Assembly (NCBI GenBank): GCA_900095095.1
Contig: FMBT01000289.1
Location: 372,001 to 436,000, forward strand
Source of the DNA: Fragilariopsis cylindrus CCMP1102
Lineage: Eukaryota > Bacillariophyta > Bacillariophyceae > Bacillariales > Bacillariaceae
DNA length: 64,000 bases
Direction of reading: 5' to 3'
The position numbers and the translations under genes were made by a program. Below are positions 21,704-31,982 of the stretch, one piece after another (position 1 is the first letter of the stretch; each line of letters opens with the position of its first letter). Under the pieces are notes generated by a model. That model did not search any database, was not told the DNA's origin, and saw nothing but the letters and a program-made list of their open reading frames with translations.

Positions 21704-23200
21704 TGAATAATAAAGAATGGAAGGACAGGACAAGATAATGCAATCTTATTGGACTATCATGTTATATGTATAAGTGTAAGAAAGGTGTTGTGAAAGAATA
21801 TTGGGATGCGGATACTGATATCGATTTTTTGTGGGTTGGATTGTTGTTGAGATAGACTGGGTTGAGTACAGTGGGGGTTAAAATGAAATGGGATGGGATG
21901 TGTTTGAAAAAGCTCAAGCAAATTATTGATGATTTCAATGATTATTATTGGGTTGTATGTGATTGGAGTGATGGAATGGGATGGGATGGGATAGGGCATG
22001 GATTTCTATATCCGTGTGATGGGATAGGGAATCAACAATAAAAAATGATGTATCTGATGCTATATGTATGTATCGATGTAGGTTAATTTATAAGTTTGTG
22101 GGTGGGATAGTACTGGGGTTGTACCGTGTTCATTCTTCATGATTTGTACGCACACGTATCTCCGATGTTTTTTGTTTGAATGGTATTGGGGATGTTACAT
22201 AGTAGTAAAAGGACTGTTTCTTTGGGAAAGAATAACATAGAATAATCAATTCTAAATACAGTATAATGTGATTTATTTATAATCTAACTACCCGGATCGT
22301 TTTTTAATTGGTTTCCTCAAATTGTCTTTTAGTGAACATCATACAACGATGCTAATCTTCTTGTCCAGTCTAATTCCCATTCCAGTTCATACTTCTCTTT
22401 CTGTGTTTGTTCTATACGTTGACCTTACCATTTCAATAAATGGTTTAATGCTGAATTGTTGTTACGTAACATTTCAATTTCACATGCCTTCTTCGATTCT
22501 TGAAATGCTACTATTTCAAGTTTACAACATTGAACTACGCATGGTTGTTGTTCTCCAGTACTATTTTGTCGACAAGGTTGTGGTGGCATACGTCCAATTT
22601 CTTCCCATGCATGATCTTCCCAGGAAAAAGTCTGAACGATGTGTTCATCATGCCGAGGAACTATCACAAACAATCCATTGTAGCTATATATATAAACGAA
22701 TTTGGATGCTGTTCAGTTACATCTTCATATAACGCGTTCCACGAAGTAATTTCGATTCGGTTCCTTATTTCTGTAGCGAAAAAACATCATCTTGTCCCAA
22801 GCTACGAGAGGTACGGGTCTATTGAGTATGCATTGACTAAGTGAATCCTCCAAACACTAAATGTCAACGCTTAAAATTTTAACACCATCGTGAGGACGCC
22901 CTTTCCACTTTCCATTTCTTCTGTGTTTTGTGGTGTATGTCCGTAACGTTACTGATAGTTCATAATTTATAAGTTTATATTTTAGATTTCTCTCGTCATC
23001 TGGGCCATCCGTCGGTCAAGACTTAGTTAGCTTCTATTTATTTGAAAACACTTTACCTTCAATCTTTAAAATCTGAATGAATCATCTTTTTACACATCAT
23101 TCCAACATTACACATCATTCAACATCACCTCATCTTTTAAATTTGTTTGAGTAATACATTACTACGCGGCAAAAACAAAAAATCACTACGGTCGGGGAGG
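21704..23200. other. Intergenic region with a possible gene remnant
   Basis: About 1.5 kb. The first part (21.7-22.3 kb) is G/T-rich on the plus strand with repeated GGGATGGGAT-like words and shows no gene. The second part contains the minus-strand coding-like remnant listed separately. The last 350 bp should hold the promoter of the plastid assembly gene at 23201. Confidence 0.4.
22425..22850 (-). pseudogene. Possible decayed gene, family not recognised
   Basis: On the minus strand, coding-like segments follow one another in different frames: about 22790-22680 (IEITSWNALYEDVTEQHPNS), then 22700-22425 (VPRHDEHIVQTFSWEDHAW, then PCRQNSTGEQQPCVVQCC, ending before a stop). The composition is protein-like (Trp, Cys, His and acidic residues well mixed), unlike the low-complexity shadows elsewhere. 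The frame changes occur with no room for an intron, so this looks like a host gene decayed by small indels, or a sequencing problem. No family was recognised. Confidence 0.3.
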
Positions 23201-24205
23201 ATGGCATCATTTATCATGAACTTCTGCTTCTGCTGCTTTTTAATTGTAGCCCCAACGATAACAGGGGTCGATGGATTCGTTTTCGAATCTTTTTCCATCA
23301 TTCATCAACAGCAACAACACTCCTATCCATCATTATTTGCACAGTCAAATGAGGATACAGAATCATTATCATCTCCCCGTATCCGATTCAATAATAAGAA
23401 CAAGAACGACGATAATAATAATGATGATAATATGATGTCGAATCCAATAGATCGGGTCCTTACATTGTTAGCATCTGATTCATTTTCTATAGTATCGGGA
23501 ATGATTGGATTATTGATTGTTGTTGTACATCGTTGGACAATGATTCTTGCAATAGGTGATGCCGATCCTACTTCATTTGGTTCGACCACGGCTGTAACAG
23601 TTGCCGCCGAAGCATTAACATATCAAACCCGTACTGATTTATTAGCAGTTTTTGCATGTGGTTCTGTCTTATTAAATGGAGTGACACAGCTTGACGTGAC
23701 TACAGCATTAGCAGAATCAGTTGTATTAGAAGGTATAACTTTGTCCGAACCAGAACAAATTTCAAGTAACAGCAAGGACGATACCGATATTACGCTATCG
23801 TGGGCATTACAATCACTCTTGGTCGCAACTCCCGCAAAAACTGCCGTTCTCATCACCGCCACCGATGATGATCAGCAGCGATGGATGGTCCGATCTCGTG
23901 CGGGTATCGTTTCGTCAACAACATCAGTTCCAGAAAAGTCACCGATATTAGATCGTGTTGGATCACCAAATAATAGTAAGGAAACGTATCTACCAACGTT
24001 ACAAGCATTACCAGGACGGGCAGAATTGACGTATCTACCTACTAATGCACAAATGGCAGTATTGATTCCGATAGAATCATCGTCATCGTCAGACGACCAG
24101 AAAAACAGCGTTCTAGTACTTGGGGGAAATACAGCTAAAAGCTTTTCACCGAGAGATATTGCTTGGAGTCGAATTGTTGCCGAACGACTTGGTGAATCTC
24201 TCTAG
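23201..24205 (+). CDS. CCB2/CCB4: Cytochrome b6f cofactor (heme c_i) assembly factor, CCB2/CCB4 family, plastid-targeted
   Basis: Single-exon gene. The frame is open from a TTG at 23147, but the first ATG is at 23201 and gives a clear signal sequence (MASFIMNFCFCCFLIVAP) ending near VDG-FVFESF. A Phe after the cleavage site is the mark of diatom plastid-import presequences. The mature part has a membrane segment (FSIVSGMIGLLIVVVHRW) and the conserved stretch RTDLLAVFACGSVLLNGVTQLDV followed by LAESVVLEG. These match the family of CCB2 and CCB4, which act with CCB1 and CCB3 to attach heme c_i to cytochrome b6 at the thylakoid membrane. The C-terminal half is soluble. CCB2 and CCB4 are paralogs and cannot be told apart here. 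The product is 334 residues. Confidence 0.8.
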   Translation: MASFIMNFCFCCFLIVAPTITGVDGFVFESFSIIHQQQQHSYPSLFAQSNEDTESLSSPRIRFNNKNKNDDNNNDDNMMSNPIDRVLTLLASDSFSIVSGMIGLLIVVVHRWTMILAIGDADPTSFGSTTAVTVAAEALTYQTRTDLLAVFACGSVLLNGVTQLDVTTALAESVVLEGITLSEPEQISSNSKDDTDITLSWALQSLLVATPAKTAVLITATDDDQQRWMVRSRAGIVSSTTSVPEKSPILDRVGSPNNSKETYLPTLQALPGRAELTYLPTNAQMAVLIPIESSSSSDDQKNSVLVLGGNTAKSFSPRDIAWSRIVAERLGESL

Positions 24206-24692
24206 CTAGCTAATGGAGAAAAAGAGCAATGGATATAAAAAACTAACTAAATGCTTTTACTATGATACGATACGATACGATTTCTTTGATTGTTCGCGTT
24301 GCTACTGTCGCGGCGTTGTTCACTAGCTAGCTACAGAATGAATAATCCAAAATGAAATTAGATCCGGAAAATTGCTAAGCTATTCAATGGGCTAGTATAT
24401 TTACCATTCAACGCTATCTATCACATAGGTAAATCTGCACTATTTCCCATTAAAATATATATTTGTTATTATGTATCTGTTACTGAATTATTACAACTGG
24501 TCTAGCTATTCATAGAGATAATCAGAGGAGGAGATTCCTCTCTCTCTCTCTCTCGCTCTCTCTAACTGTATTCCCACATACTTTCAAACCTTTTATCATG
24601 ATGCTTGTTTCTTGCTTCTTCTTCTCTTTTCTTAATAAACTGATATTATTTATTTATTTATTCATGCCCTATTAATTATGCTTTTAACTTCT
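24206..24692. other. Convergent intergenic region containing the left inverted arm
   Basis: Spacer between the 3' ends of the CCB-family gene and POLE2. Most of it is the left copy of the inverted repeat described separately, with a (CT)n run at 24539-24562. The remainder is AT-rich and presumably carries both polyadenylation signals. Confidence 0.5.
24297..24632 (+). repeat. Left arm of a ~300-bp inverted repeat flanking POLE2-VMA12
   Basis: This arm reads, in order, CGCGGCGTTGTT, AGCTAGCTACAGAA, TATTCAATGGGCTAGTA, TATTTACCATTCAACGCTAT, GGTAAATCTGCACTATTTCC, ATTCATAGAGATAATCAGAG, (CT)n and CTAACTGTAT. The same order is found in reverse complement at 28992-29303. Visual alignment suggests roughly 80% identity with several small indels. 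Confidence 0.8.
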
Positions 24693-27095
24693 TTAGTACG
24701 CCGATACCTGTGACTGTTGTGTCTGTGTCCCACCGAGCATATGATAGTTTTCGTAGATTTCTTCATCATTTTGATTTTCTTGATCTTGTTTTTCGTTTTC
24801 TCCCTCTTCAACGTCATCGTCGTCACTGTCGCTGTCATCATCGTCATCATCGTTGTTCTTCAAAAATTCGACATCCAATTTCAATTTATTCCCTTTCTTA
24901 TTACTTCGTAATATCGTCAAAGAACATTCCCATTCATTTTGTGATGGTTTCGAGGCTGGTGAAACAACACGACAACCAACATTACGACTACCAACTTCAC
25001 TTTCAGTATTATTATCAAATCCTGTATCTAAATATTCAGGATCTAATCCAACAATCATTAAATCTGGTAATGGATACAATGTCATGGAATGATCATAATT
25101 CCAATAGATTGGTGCACATGATGTTGATGCTGCCTGTTGGGACGATGATGAGGGTGATAAATGTCCCTGACTTAATGCATGATGAATAATACGTGAGGTC
25201 AACGATGGAGATGATGGATGTGACTGTGACTGTGATGAAGCACGTGATGAACCACGTGCTGATGCTGCTTTAGCATTAGAATATGCAATCGAATCAGCAT
25301 CAGCTAATACTTGATGTTGAAGTGATTCACGGATTAAATCTTTACGTAGTAAAACAACTTGTCTTCCATCCGCACATTCCAATCGACATGGATTACTACA
25401 GAGGTAAACATTTCCTCCTTTCAATGACGAAGCGTTATTATTATTATCTCTCATTCGTTTCGTACTAATGTTTGATGTATTTGAATTGGATGCAGCCAAA
25501 AATGGATGCATCGAGGATGGTATATTCTTTTTATTCCATGCAGGTAATGGCCAACATGCATTCGAACCTACATCATTTGGACCAGGAATTAATAAAATCG
25601 AATGTTTCGATGGAATGTTTTTATCTTGTAATACACTTGCTAATTCATCTAATGCCTGCGAGGATGTTGTGGATTCAGTACAAAAATCACCAAATAAAAC
25701 AAGGATACTATCTGGTACATTATTTTCATCTTCTTGATCCTCGTCATCAACAATTTCCATACTGCTACTGCTCCTCTTCTTTTTGTTCCCTTGGACCATT
25801 CGATCAATAACAAATTCCAATCGATCAATACAATCAGGATCATCTAATGATAAATTTGATAAAGAATAAATTGGTAATGGTGAAGAACTATTACTTTGTG
25901 ATCGTCCACCACCCGAATTATTAAAATCATCATCATAGGAGTAGGGTGATGGTGGTAAATGTAATTTTGTGATACTTTTGACTTCAATTGGTGCTAATTC
26001 AATAGATGTACAACGAAATACTGTACCATCATTATCTTCTGAATTAGTGGTTAATAATGTTGATTCTTCATGATTGCCTTTTACTAATACCATACTCCCT
26101 TCTAAATATATACCAGTAGTATCCACATCACAACCAATAATGTCGTTATTATCGTTGTTATCGTTATCCAATAATAAATCAATACGTAATGGAACACATC
26201 CTGTTGGATCTTCTAATTCTAAACAACGTAATGATGGATTACTTTTCAACATTCCTAACAAACTAAGTTCAGAAGCACTACTACTACTAGTACTGTTGTT
26301 GTTAAAAAGTTGTGTGTGATTATTTTTTGTTCCTAATAAACGATCAATAGTTGTTAAGTAGGATAAACGTTGTTCTTGACGAGATCGATCCACTTTTTGT
26401 TTCACTAATTCATATCGTTGTATTCTCATAGTCATTATATCTTGTGAGGAACCCATAAGACTACTACTTGCACTACCTTGCTCATATCGAAATTGTTTCC
26501 GCATAGAATCATATACTAATTTGGGTGTCTCAAAAGCTGAAATAACTTTCCATAATTTTGATTTCTTATTATTAGTAATATTACTGCTGCGGCTGCTACT
26601 ATTGCTGCTCCTGCTTACAGATGGTACTAAAGTGGATGATTTCAATTTTGACTTAGAGGAAACAGCAACAAGTGAATTGTAATTATTATTATTACTACTG
26701 GTTTCGTCTATTTCTTCTTCTTCGTCGTCTTGCTCATTTTGAATCAAAATCTTTTGTTGTTGTTGTTTTCTCTTTTTCAACTTGGCATCTTGTTTAGCTT
26801 TAGCAGCCAATAATTGTGCCTGTTGCTGTTGTTGTTCTTGTTGTTCCTCTAATAAAACACGTTCAACTAAATCTAATGTAACTAAATTAGCTGTGGATGC
26901 AGATGATGAACGACTTAATTTAGTTTGTAATACCGTTAAAAAATCGCCAAATGTAGTACTACCACCATCAATATTACCATGATCACGTGATTCCATTTCT
27001 TCTATCAATATAGGTAATGCATTTGGTTGAATTAATAAACCATATTTCTTACAAGTTCGTGCCAATTGACGACGTCGTAATGCTGGATTTGCCAT
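24693..27095 (-). CDS. POLE2: DNA polymerase epsilon subunit 2 (POLE2/Dpb2)
   Basis: Single-exon gene of 800 codons, ATG at 27095. The N-terminal helical domain is visible (ALRRRQLARTCKKYGLLI...ALPILIEEM), then after a long disordered insert the RYELVKQKVDRSRQ helix. The OB-fold region follows (LEDPTGCVPLRIDL...YLEGSMVLVKG), then the calcineurin-like but inactive phosphoesterase domain: DSILVLFGDFCTES (about 458), LIPGPNDVGSNACWPLPAW and NPCRLECADGRQVVLLRKDL. The C-terminus has LPDLMIVGLDPEYLDTG (about 675). This subunit holds the leading-strand polymerase together and links it to the CMG helicase. At 800 residues it is longer than the human protein (527) because of Ser/Asn/Gln-rich inserts. 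It shares a divergent promoter with VMA12 that contains E2F-like sites, as suits an S-phase gene. Confidence 0.92.
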   Translation of the reverse strand: MANPALRRRQLARTCKKYGLLIQPNALPILIEEMESRDHGNIDGGSTTFGDFLTVLQTKLSRSSSASTANLVTLDLVERVLLEEQQEQQQQQAQLLAAKAKQDAKLKKRKQQQQKILIQNEQDDEEEEIDETSSNNNNYNSLVAVSSKSKLKSSTLVPSVSRSSNSSSRSSNITNNKKSKLWKVISAFETPKLVYDSMRKQFRYEQGSASSSLMGSSQDIMTMRIQRYELVKQKVDRSRQEQRLSYLTTIDRLLGTKNNHTQLFNNNSTSSSSASELSLLGMLKSNPSLRCLELEDPTGCVPLRIDLLLDNDNNDNNDIIGCDVDTTGIYLEGSMVLVKGNHEESTLLTTNSEDNDGTVFRCTSIELAPIEVKSITKLHLPPSPYSYDDDFNNSGGGRSQSNSSSPLPIYSLSNLSLDDPDCIDRLEFVIDRMVQGNKKKRSSSSMEIVDDEDQEDENNVPDSILVLFGDFCTESTTSSQALDELASVLQDKNIPSKHSILLIPGPNDVGSNACWPLPAWNKKNIPSSMHPFLAASNSNTSNISTKRMRDNNNNASSLKGGNVYLCSNPCRLECADGRQVVLLRKDLIRESLQHQVLADADSIAYSNAKAASARGSSRASSQSQSHPSSPSLTSRIIHHALSQGHLSPSSSSQQAASTSCAPIYWNYDHSMTLYPLPDLMIVGLDPEYLDTGFDNNTESEVGSRNVGCRVVSPASKPSQNEWECSLTILRSNKKGNKLKLDVEFLKNNDDDDDDSDSDDDDVEEGENEKQDQENQNDEEIYENYHMLGGTQTQQSQVSAY

Positions 27096-27588
27096 AATGA
27101 TATGAATATATGAATATATGAATATGAATATGATATGATTACTGCTGTAGAGAGTAGAGTTAGGTACTGTAGCTAGCTACAATGCTTTTAGTTCCGTTGA
27201 TTGTGTTGCTGTTATTATTGTTGTTGTTTACTAGTATTGTAGTAAACAGGAAAATCATCGTCATTGTTGGGGCGCGCCAAAAATTCATATTGTAAGTGTC
27301 GCGCCATCCTCGCGAGCCAATCCATCATGCTGGAGGGCTGCTGAGAGAAATTAAACAATACTACAACCCTTTTTAATAAATTCATGTGAGCGAGGTCAGA
27401 GGACAGACGAGACATTTTCGATCTGAATTGTTTTCGAATTTGAAAATCTACGAAGAAGGTTGTGAATGAATTGAAAATAATAATAAAAGAAGGACTGGAC
27501 ACAACACCAAGAAGGTTGCGAACGAATACATACATAGATATTTGCAAGGAACAAACTTGCATCAACAATAACGAACACAACAGTTACC
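27096..27588. promoter_or_regulatory. Divergent promoter of POLE2 and VMA12 with E2F-like sites
   Basis: This 493-bp region is the only space between two genes transcribed away from each other. It contains GGCGCGCCAAAAA at 27271-27283, whose reverse complement TTTTTGGCGCGCC fits the E2F/DP consensus, and a second TCGCGCCA at 27300-27307. The first site lies about 176 bp upstream of the POLE2 ATG. E2F control of replication genes is conserved in plants and animals. Its use here is inferred from the motif alone. Confidence 0.55.
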
Positions 27589-28620
27589 ATGTCTTATTAC
27601 AAAAAGAAATTAGAGGGTATCACCACCAATAATGCACTTTTAGAATTATGGAAGGATGCGTATTCGAAGAAGGTGTTACAACAAGCAAAGAAAAACAACA
27701 AATCTAATGATTCTGATTCTAATTCCGATAAGAAGAATGATAATAGTGAATGTACTAGTAAGATTGTTATTGGTGGTCCTACGAATGAAGAAGAGGCAAT
27801 TGAAGTATTACGAAAAGGAGGTGATCCGATCAAGCAGAAAAAGATTATATCGATTCGTGTCATTCAAGCTATTCGAATAATATTTGAAAATGATAAAAAG
27901 AAAATGGAATTATTAGATAATGCTTTACAACAACAACCACAACAAAAGGCATCATCAACTAAAAACCAACAACAGCGACAACAATTGTCACTAGTATTTA
28001 CCTCACCACCATCAAAGATATCATTAGAATCATCACCAGAAGGATTATTAACACCCGAACGACGGAACTATTTAATTCGTATCGAAAAATTAAAATTACA
28101 AAGTGAAGAAACAAAGTATTCCAAAATTACTACGAACATTAAAGATCAGCGTCAAGAAGATGATATCACGACCAAATCCATGACCTATGCCGCCTCCGTG
28201 GGTATTAATATGATTGTAGCACCCATCTCATTTGGTACATTTATGTTTTTTTTTTCCGGGGGTGTCTTTGATTTTTTCTTTCCACCAAATACAGATGGGG
28301 ATGATTTTAATACAAAGAATTTAAATCCCACCGGTGTGGATATTAAAAGAGTCATTATTGGTGTGATATCGGGTGTGATTATGATGATCATTGAAATGTT
28401 ATTATTTGTGATTCGAACACATGAATTTGATCATTATACCACCAAGAAAAAGAACAAACGTGGTATTGAACCATTTGGTGTATATTCCTCGAAATCAAAT
28501 AAAATATATACTACTGATAATCCGGATATAAGTAAAAATAATATCACAAGTAGTAATAATAACAAAACCAAAAACAACACATCGTCTACTGTTAGTAGTA
28601 AGGATAAGAAGAATTCGTAA
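27589..28620 (+). CDS. VMA12: V-ATPase assembly factor VMA12/TMEM199-like
   Basis: Single-exon gene of 343 codons, ATG at 27589. After a polar N-terminal part, residues 153-185 carry the family signature LTPERRNYLIRIEKLKLQ followed by KYSKITTNI. Two membrane helices follow, at about 200-231 (INMIVAPISFGTFMFFF) and 258-278 (VIIGVISGVIMMIIEMLLFV), and then RTHEFDHY. Vma12 and its animal relative TMEM199 sit in the ER membrane and help assemble the V0 sector of the vacuolar H+-ATPase. Order and spacing of the signature and the helix pair agree with the family. The Asn/Lys-rich tail after residue 290 is extra. It is divergent from POLE2 and lies between the two inverted-repeat arms. Confidence 0.85.
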   Translation: MSYYKKKLEGITTNNALLELWKDAYSKKVLQQAKKNNKSNDSDSNSDKKNDNSECTSKIVIGGPTNEEEAIEVLRKGGDPIKQKKIISIRVIQAIRIIFENDKKKMELLDNALQQQPQQKASSTKNQQQRQQLSLVFTSPPSKISLESSPEGLLTPERRNYLIRIEKLKLQSEETKYSKITTNIKDQRQEDDITTKSMTYAASVGINMIVAPISFGTFMFFFSGGVFDFFFPPNTDGDDFNTKNLNPTGVDIKRVIIGVISGVIMMIIEMLLFVIRTHEFDHYTTKKKNKRGIEPFGVYSSKSNKIYTTDNPDISKNNITSSNNNKTKNNTSSTVSSKDKKNS

Positions 28621-29667
28621 AGTTCATCTTCTTTTTGGTGGAGAATGAAAGTTTTTCTTTTTGTGAAGGAAGAAAGTAGCAGAAACAGTCTAAAGAAATA
28701 AAAATACAACAGTACTAATACCAATGATGATGATATGATTATAGAACGAAATACAAGTCTATACAAAACTAAAAGCTAGAAAACATTTAAACAATCATAT
28801 TCAATTTCCATAACTGCTAATACTGTAGAAGAGTTTGTAATATTGATCACTTCTACTATGTTTGAGAGATACGTTGCCTATTATCTAGTTAGTCAGTCCA
28901 TATTTTGAGTATAGGATATCGTATCAAAAGGAGAGGAGGGGAGATAGCAGCAGCAGCAGCACACTCCACCGACGAAAATCCGTCACTTTAGAAATAAAAG
29001 AAGAAATAAGCATCATTACTAAAGGTTTGAAGGTACGTGGGGATACAGTTAGAGAGAGAGAGAGAGAGAGAGAGGAATCTCCTCCTCTGATTATCTCTAT
29101 GAATAGCGGAACCAGTTGTAGTAATTCAATAGCAATTATATATTATATTGGGAAATAGTGCAGATTTACCAATGTGATTGATAGCGTTGAATGGTAAATA
29201 TACTACTAGCCCATTGAATAGCAATCTTTCGGATCTAATTATTTCGGGTTATCCTTTCTGTAGCTAGCTGGTAAACAACGCCGCGGCAGTGGCAGAGCGA
29301 ATTCGATGGCGATTGTTTTCCGTTTCTTGTCATCATTAAAGGAGAAAAGAGAGGTACAGTATTGCAGCACAACGATGCGATGCCTATCATGCATGCTTTT
29401 GGGAGGGTTAACAAAGAGGGGAAGGAATGAATTCAACGTAAGTCTCCTGGGCCATTATCACCAACCCAACACCAACATCATCGTCGTCCTCTCTTCGCGT
29501 CGCAACCACATCCTTTTATTGGTTGATTGGTTGGCTGGTTGGAGACCACGATGAGTGAATGGAATCGAATCGAATCGAATCGAATCGAATCAAACCAAAC
29601 CAAACCAATTCGAATCACTACCAACAAGCAAGCCACATGCACTTAATGCCTACTACTACTACTACTA
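28621..29667. other. Convergent intergenic region containing the right inverted arm
   Basis: About 1.05 kb between the 3' ends of VMA12 and the VTT gene. It holds the right copy of the inverted repeat (28992-29303) with a (GA)n run at 29049-29074. It also has an (AATCG)n run at 29562-29590 and a (CTA)n run at 29650-29671 that reaches the VTT stop codon. No further gene is supported. Confidence 0.45.
28992..29303 (-). repeat. Right arm of the inverted repeat flanking POLE2-VMA12
   Basis: Reverse-complement partner of 24297-24632. It carries GGAATCTCCTCCTCTGATTA, TCTCTATGAATAGCGGAACC, GGAAATAGTGCAGATTTACC, ATAGCGTTGAATGGTAAATA, AGCCCATTGAATAGCAAT and AACAACGCCGCGG in the order expected. The two arms differ by scattered changes and small indels, so the duplication is not recent. 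Confidence 0.8.
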
Positions 29668-30609
29668 CTACTGCGATGTTGCTTGTTGTTGTAGTAATTC
29701 AATTCCAACACCCATACCAATAAGAACACTAATAGCATTACTTGCTAAGCAACCCAATATTGTTGCTACTATAAATGATCGAATAGTAACAGTAGTTGCA
29801 CCACCTAATAAATAATTCCCAGCAGAGAATGGAAAGAATGGTGCAAATCGTAATCCAACTAATGCAAGAAATACAGTCCATTCATCGACATCGGTATCGT
29901 TGTCATCGTTGTCGTCGTAGGTAGTGTCGTTGCCGTTGCTTCTTCGTTTTGTCATTGTTCCTATAACTTCACCAATAACACCTTTTGATCGTTCACTTTT
30001 ATCATCATTTTTATTTTTTGGTTTTGGTTTTTGTTTCTTCAGAATTTTATTTTGAAAATTTTGAAATAATTCATTACTATCCTCATTTAAATTTTCAATC
30101 ACATTTTGAACTTTTTCTGTATTTGAAAATAGACGTGAGGATTGGAATGCAATTATACCTGCACAGGTTTGTCCTAGAACACAAATTGGATAGGCATATA
30201 TACCATATACTGTTGCTAATGAAATCGCTAATGGTTGACATGGAACAAATGGTATCATATCTGATACTGTTACAAATAATATCGTCGAAAATATTGTAGT
30301 AATATCTGGAATTGGAATTGTTGTTGTTGTTGTGATTACATTATTGTAAACTTCCGTACCCAATGTAGATAAAGATATCCACACATCGGCTGCTGGGACA
30401 TGAGTATGTGTTGTGTCCGTAAATAAATTACCAATTGCAATGGACGATGATGACAATGATGACAATGATGACAATGGTAATGATGATGAGTGCAGCGTTG
30501 TCGGTATCGTCGTCATCGTCGTCATCGTCGTCATTGCGGCAAAAGAACTTGCTGTACTTGTACTACTTGCCAATTGTAATATCGATGCTGGTATAGCTAT
30601 CATCATCAT
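29668..30609 (-). CDS. VTT/DedA (SNARE-associated Golgi) family membrane protein
   Basis: Single-exon gene of 313 codons, ATG at 30609. The VTT domain is recognisable as two halves. The first is VSDMIPFVPCQPLAISLATVYG followed by YPICVLGQTCAGIIAFQ. The second is FLALVGLRFAPFFPFSAGNYLLGGATTV followed by FIVATILGCLASNAISVLIG. Tvp38/TMEM64, VMP1 and DedA proteins share this fold, with re-entrant loops and lipid-scramblase or transport roles. A 75-residue Lys/Asn/Asp-rich insert separates the halves. The hydrophobic, Ser/Thr-rich N-terminus could be a targeting sequence, but no plastid motif is clear. The exact lipid role is unknown. Confidence 0.75.
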   Translation of the reverse strand: MMMIAIPASILQLASSTSTASSFAAMTTMTTMTTIPTTLHSSSLPLSSLSSLSSSSIAIGNLFTDTTHTHVPAADVWISLSTLGTEVYNNVITTTTTIPIPDITTIFSTILFVTVSDMIPFVPCQPLAISLATVYGIYAYPICVLGQTCAGIIAFQSSRLFSNTEKVQNVIENLNEDSNELFQNFQNKILKKQKPKPKNKNDDKSERSKGVIGEVIGTMTKRRSNGNDTTYDDNDDNDTDVDEWTVFLALVGLRFAPFFPFSAGNYLLGGATTVTIRSFIVATILGCLASNAISVLIGMGVGIELLQQQATSQ

Positions 30610-30960
30610 TAATGTACTATTGTTGTTTACTGTACTATTTGTTGTTTATTGTATTGGTGGCGAACACGATTATCTGATTAGTATTATTGATCATCAATGG
30701 TGATGGCATTGATTCTCCTTCTTCGATTGAACAGACGAACGAAATCTCACAGATTTTTAAGTCCCATATTGAGTCACGCGGCAGCGGACAAAAAAAATCC
30801 TTGTACACTACTTCTACAGGGAAAATTACGAAAGCTACAACCTTCTGTGCTAGAATCATTGATGTTGTGGATAATGGATAGTAATAAAGGGTATTAATGC
30901 TGCTACTATAAGAAGTGAGGTCGAAAGCTACAGTCTTTAGTATTCGGATAGTTCCTAATG

Positions 30961-31210
30961 TAGTAAAGAAAAGAAAAAGTAACAACAAGAAGAAAGGGAA
31001 TGACAGGATGAAGAAAACAATGATAGGTGGTTTGAGGAAGATGAGAAACAAAAGAAGGCCGAATGGAAGAGAAGGAAAGATAGAACAAAAATGAGAAGAA
31101 TGGGAGCAAAAGGATGAAAAGAAAAAGGAAAATGAGAAGAGAAGAAAAAGGGGACATAAGGATGAAGATACAAAACAAATGAAGAACAAACAAGAAGAAA
31201 AGTAAAAGGA
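30961..31210 (+). other. Purine-rich tract, possible decayed charged coding sequence
   Basis: About 250 bp are almost entirely A and G on the plus strand. Read in two successive plus-strand frames it gives a Lys/Glu/Arg-rich sequence (such as WFEEDEKQKKAEWKRRKDR, then DEKKKENEKRRKRGHKDE) broken by stops. It may be a decayed coiled-coil coding piece or just a polypurine tract; the sequence alone does not decide. Confidence 0.3.
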
Positions 31211-31982
31211 ACAATAACTTGATTTCGAATCGTAGACATTAAAAGAAAAGATACTGCTCACCAAACTGTATAAGATATTCAATTCAAATTTGTATCATAT
31301 CATATTTTACTGCATATATTATCTCCCATCGTAACATAGTAGTATATTGTTGCCTATTAGAAAAGTGGCATACTATATGCTGCCTGCTAGTCCTACATTA
31401 CATCCCTCTTGTAGTATTTGGTATGGTATGTATAATTGTGGAGTCCATGAAAAGGGACAATATTTTTAAAGCATATGGTGATTAAAGTAAAAATTAATGG
31501 GATGGAAGTGGTAACCAAAAAACAGAGCATATCGGCTACCTATTTATATTCTTGCTATACAGTCAAGGAAGGGTATAAGGATGTGAGAGTTTTGCAGGAA
31601 GTATATTTTTCATTCCAATTCAGGTGTTTGAATAAACAATAAACAGTTAAATTTTCAATATATCATAATGTATTAAAAAATATTCTAGCAGGAGGTGCAT
31701 TTCTTTAGCAAAAATGATGGCTTTTTTGTTGGCTAGCTTGCTTTTTCCCTTCAAATGTTCATATCTACATAACAGTATTGCTGTTAGTAGTTATTGGCCT
31801 GTGTTCCTTGCATTGAGCAGCAAGTGGGTCTTGCTTCTACTAAATGCTGTCATTTCACAGCTCCTTCCGGCTTCCCTGCTTGTCTTGGAATGACTCTTCT
31901 TCTTCTTGTGGTGATATCATCATCAACATTGTCAAGATCTTTCAAATCTTCAGGGAATATATCTAGAACAATCTGTATTTAT

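Noticed and set aside
30635-31282. 215-codon minus-strand ORF, extremely rich in Phe, Ser and Leu
   Set aside because: It is the complement of a polypurine tract. The composition is extreme, and it lacks the charge pattern of real membrane proteins.
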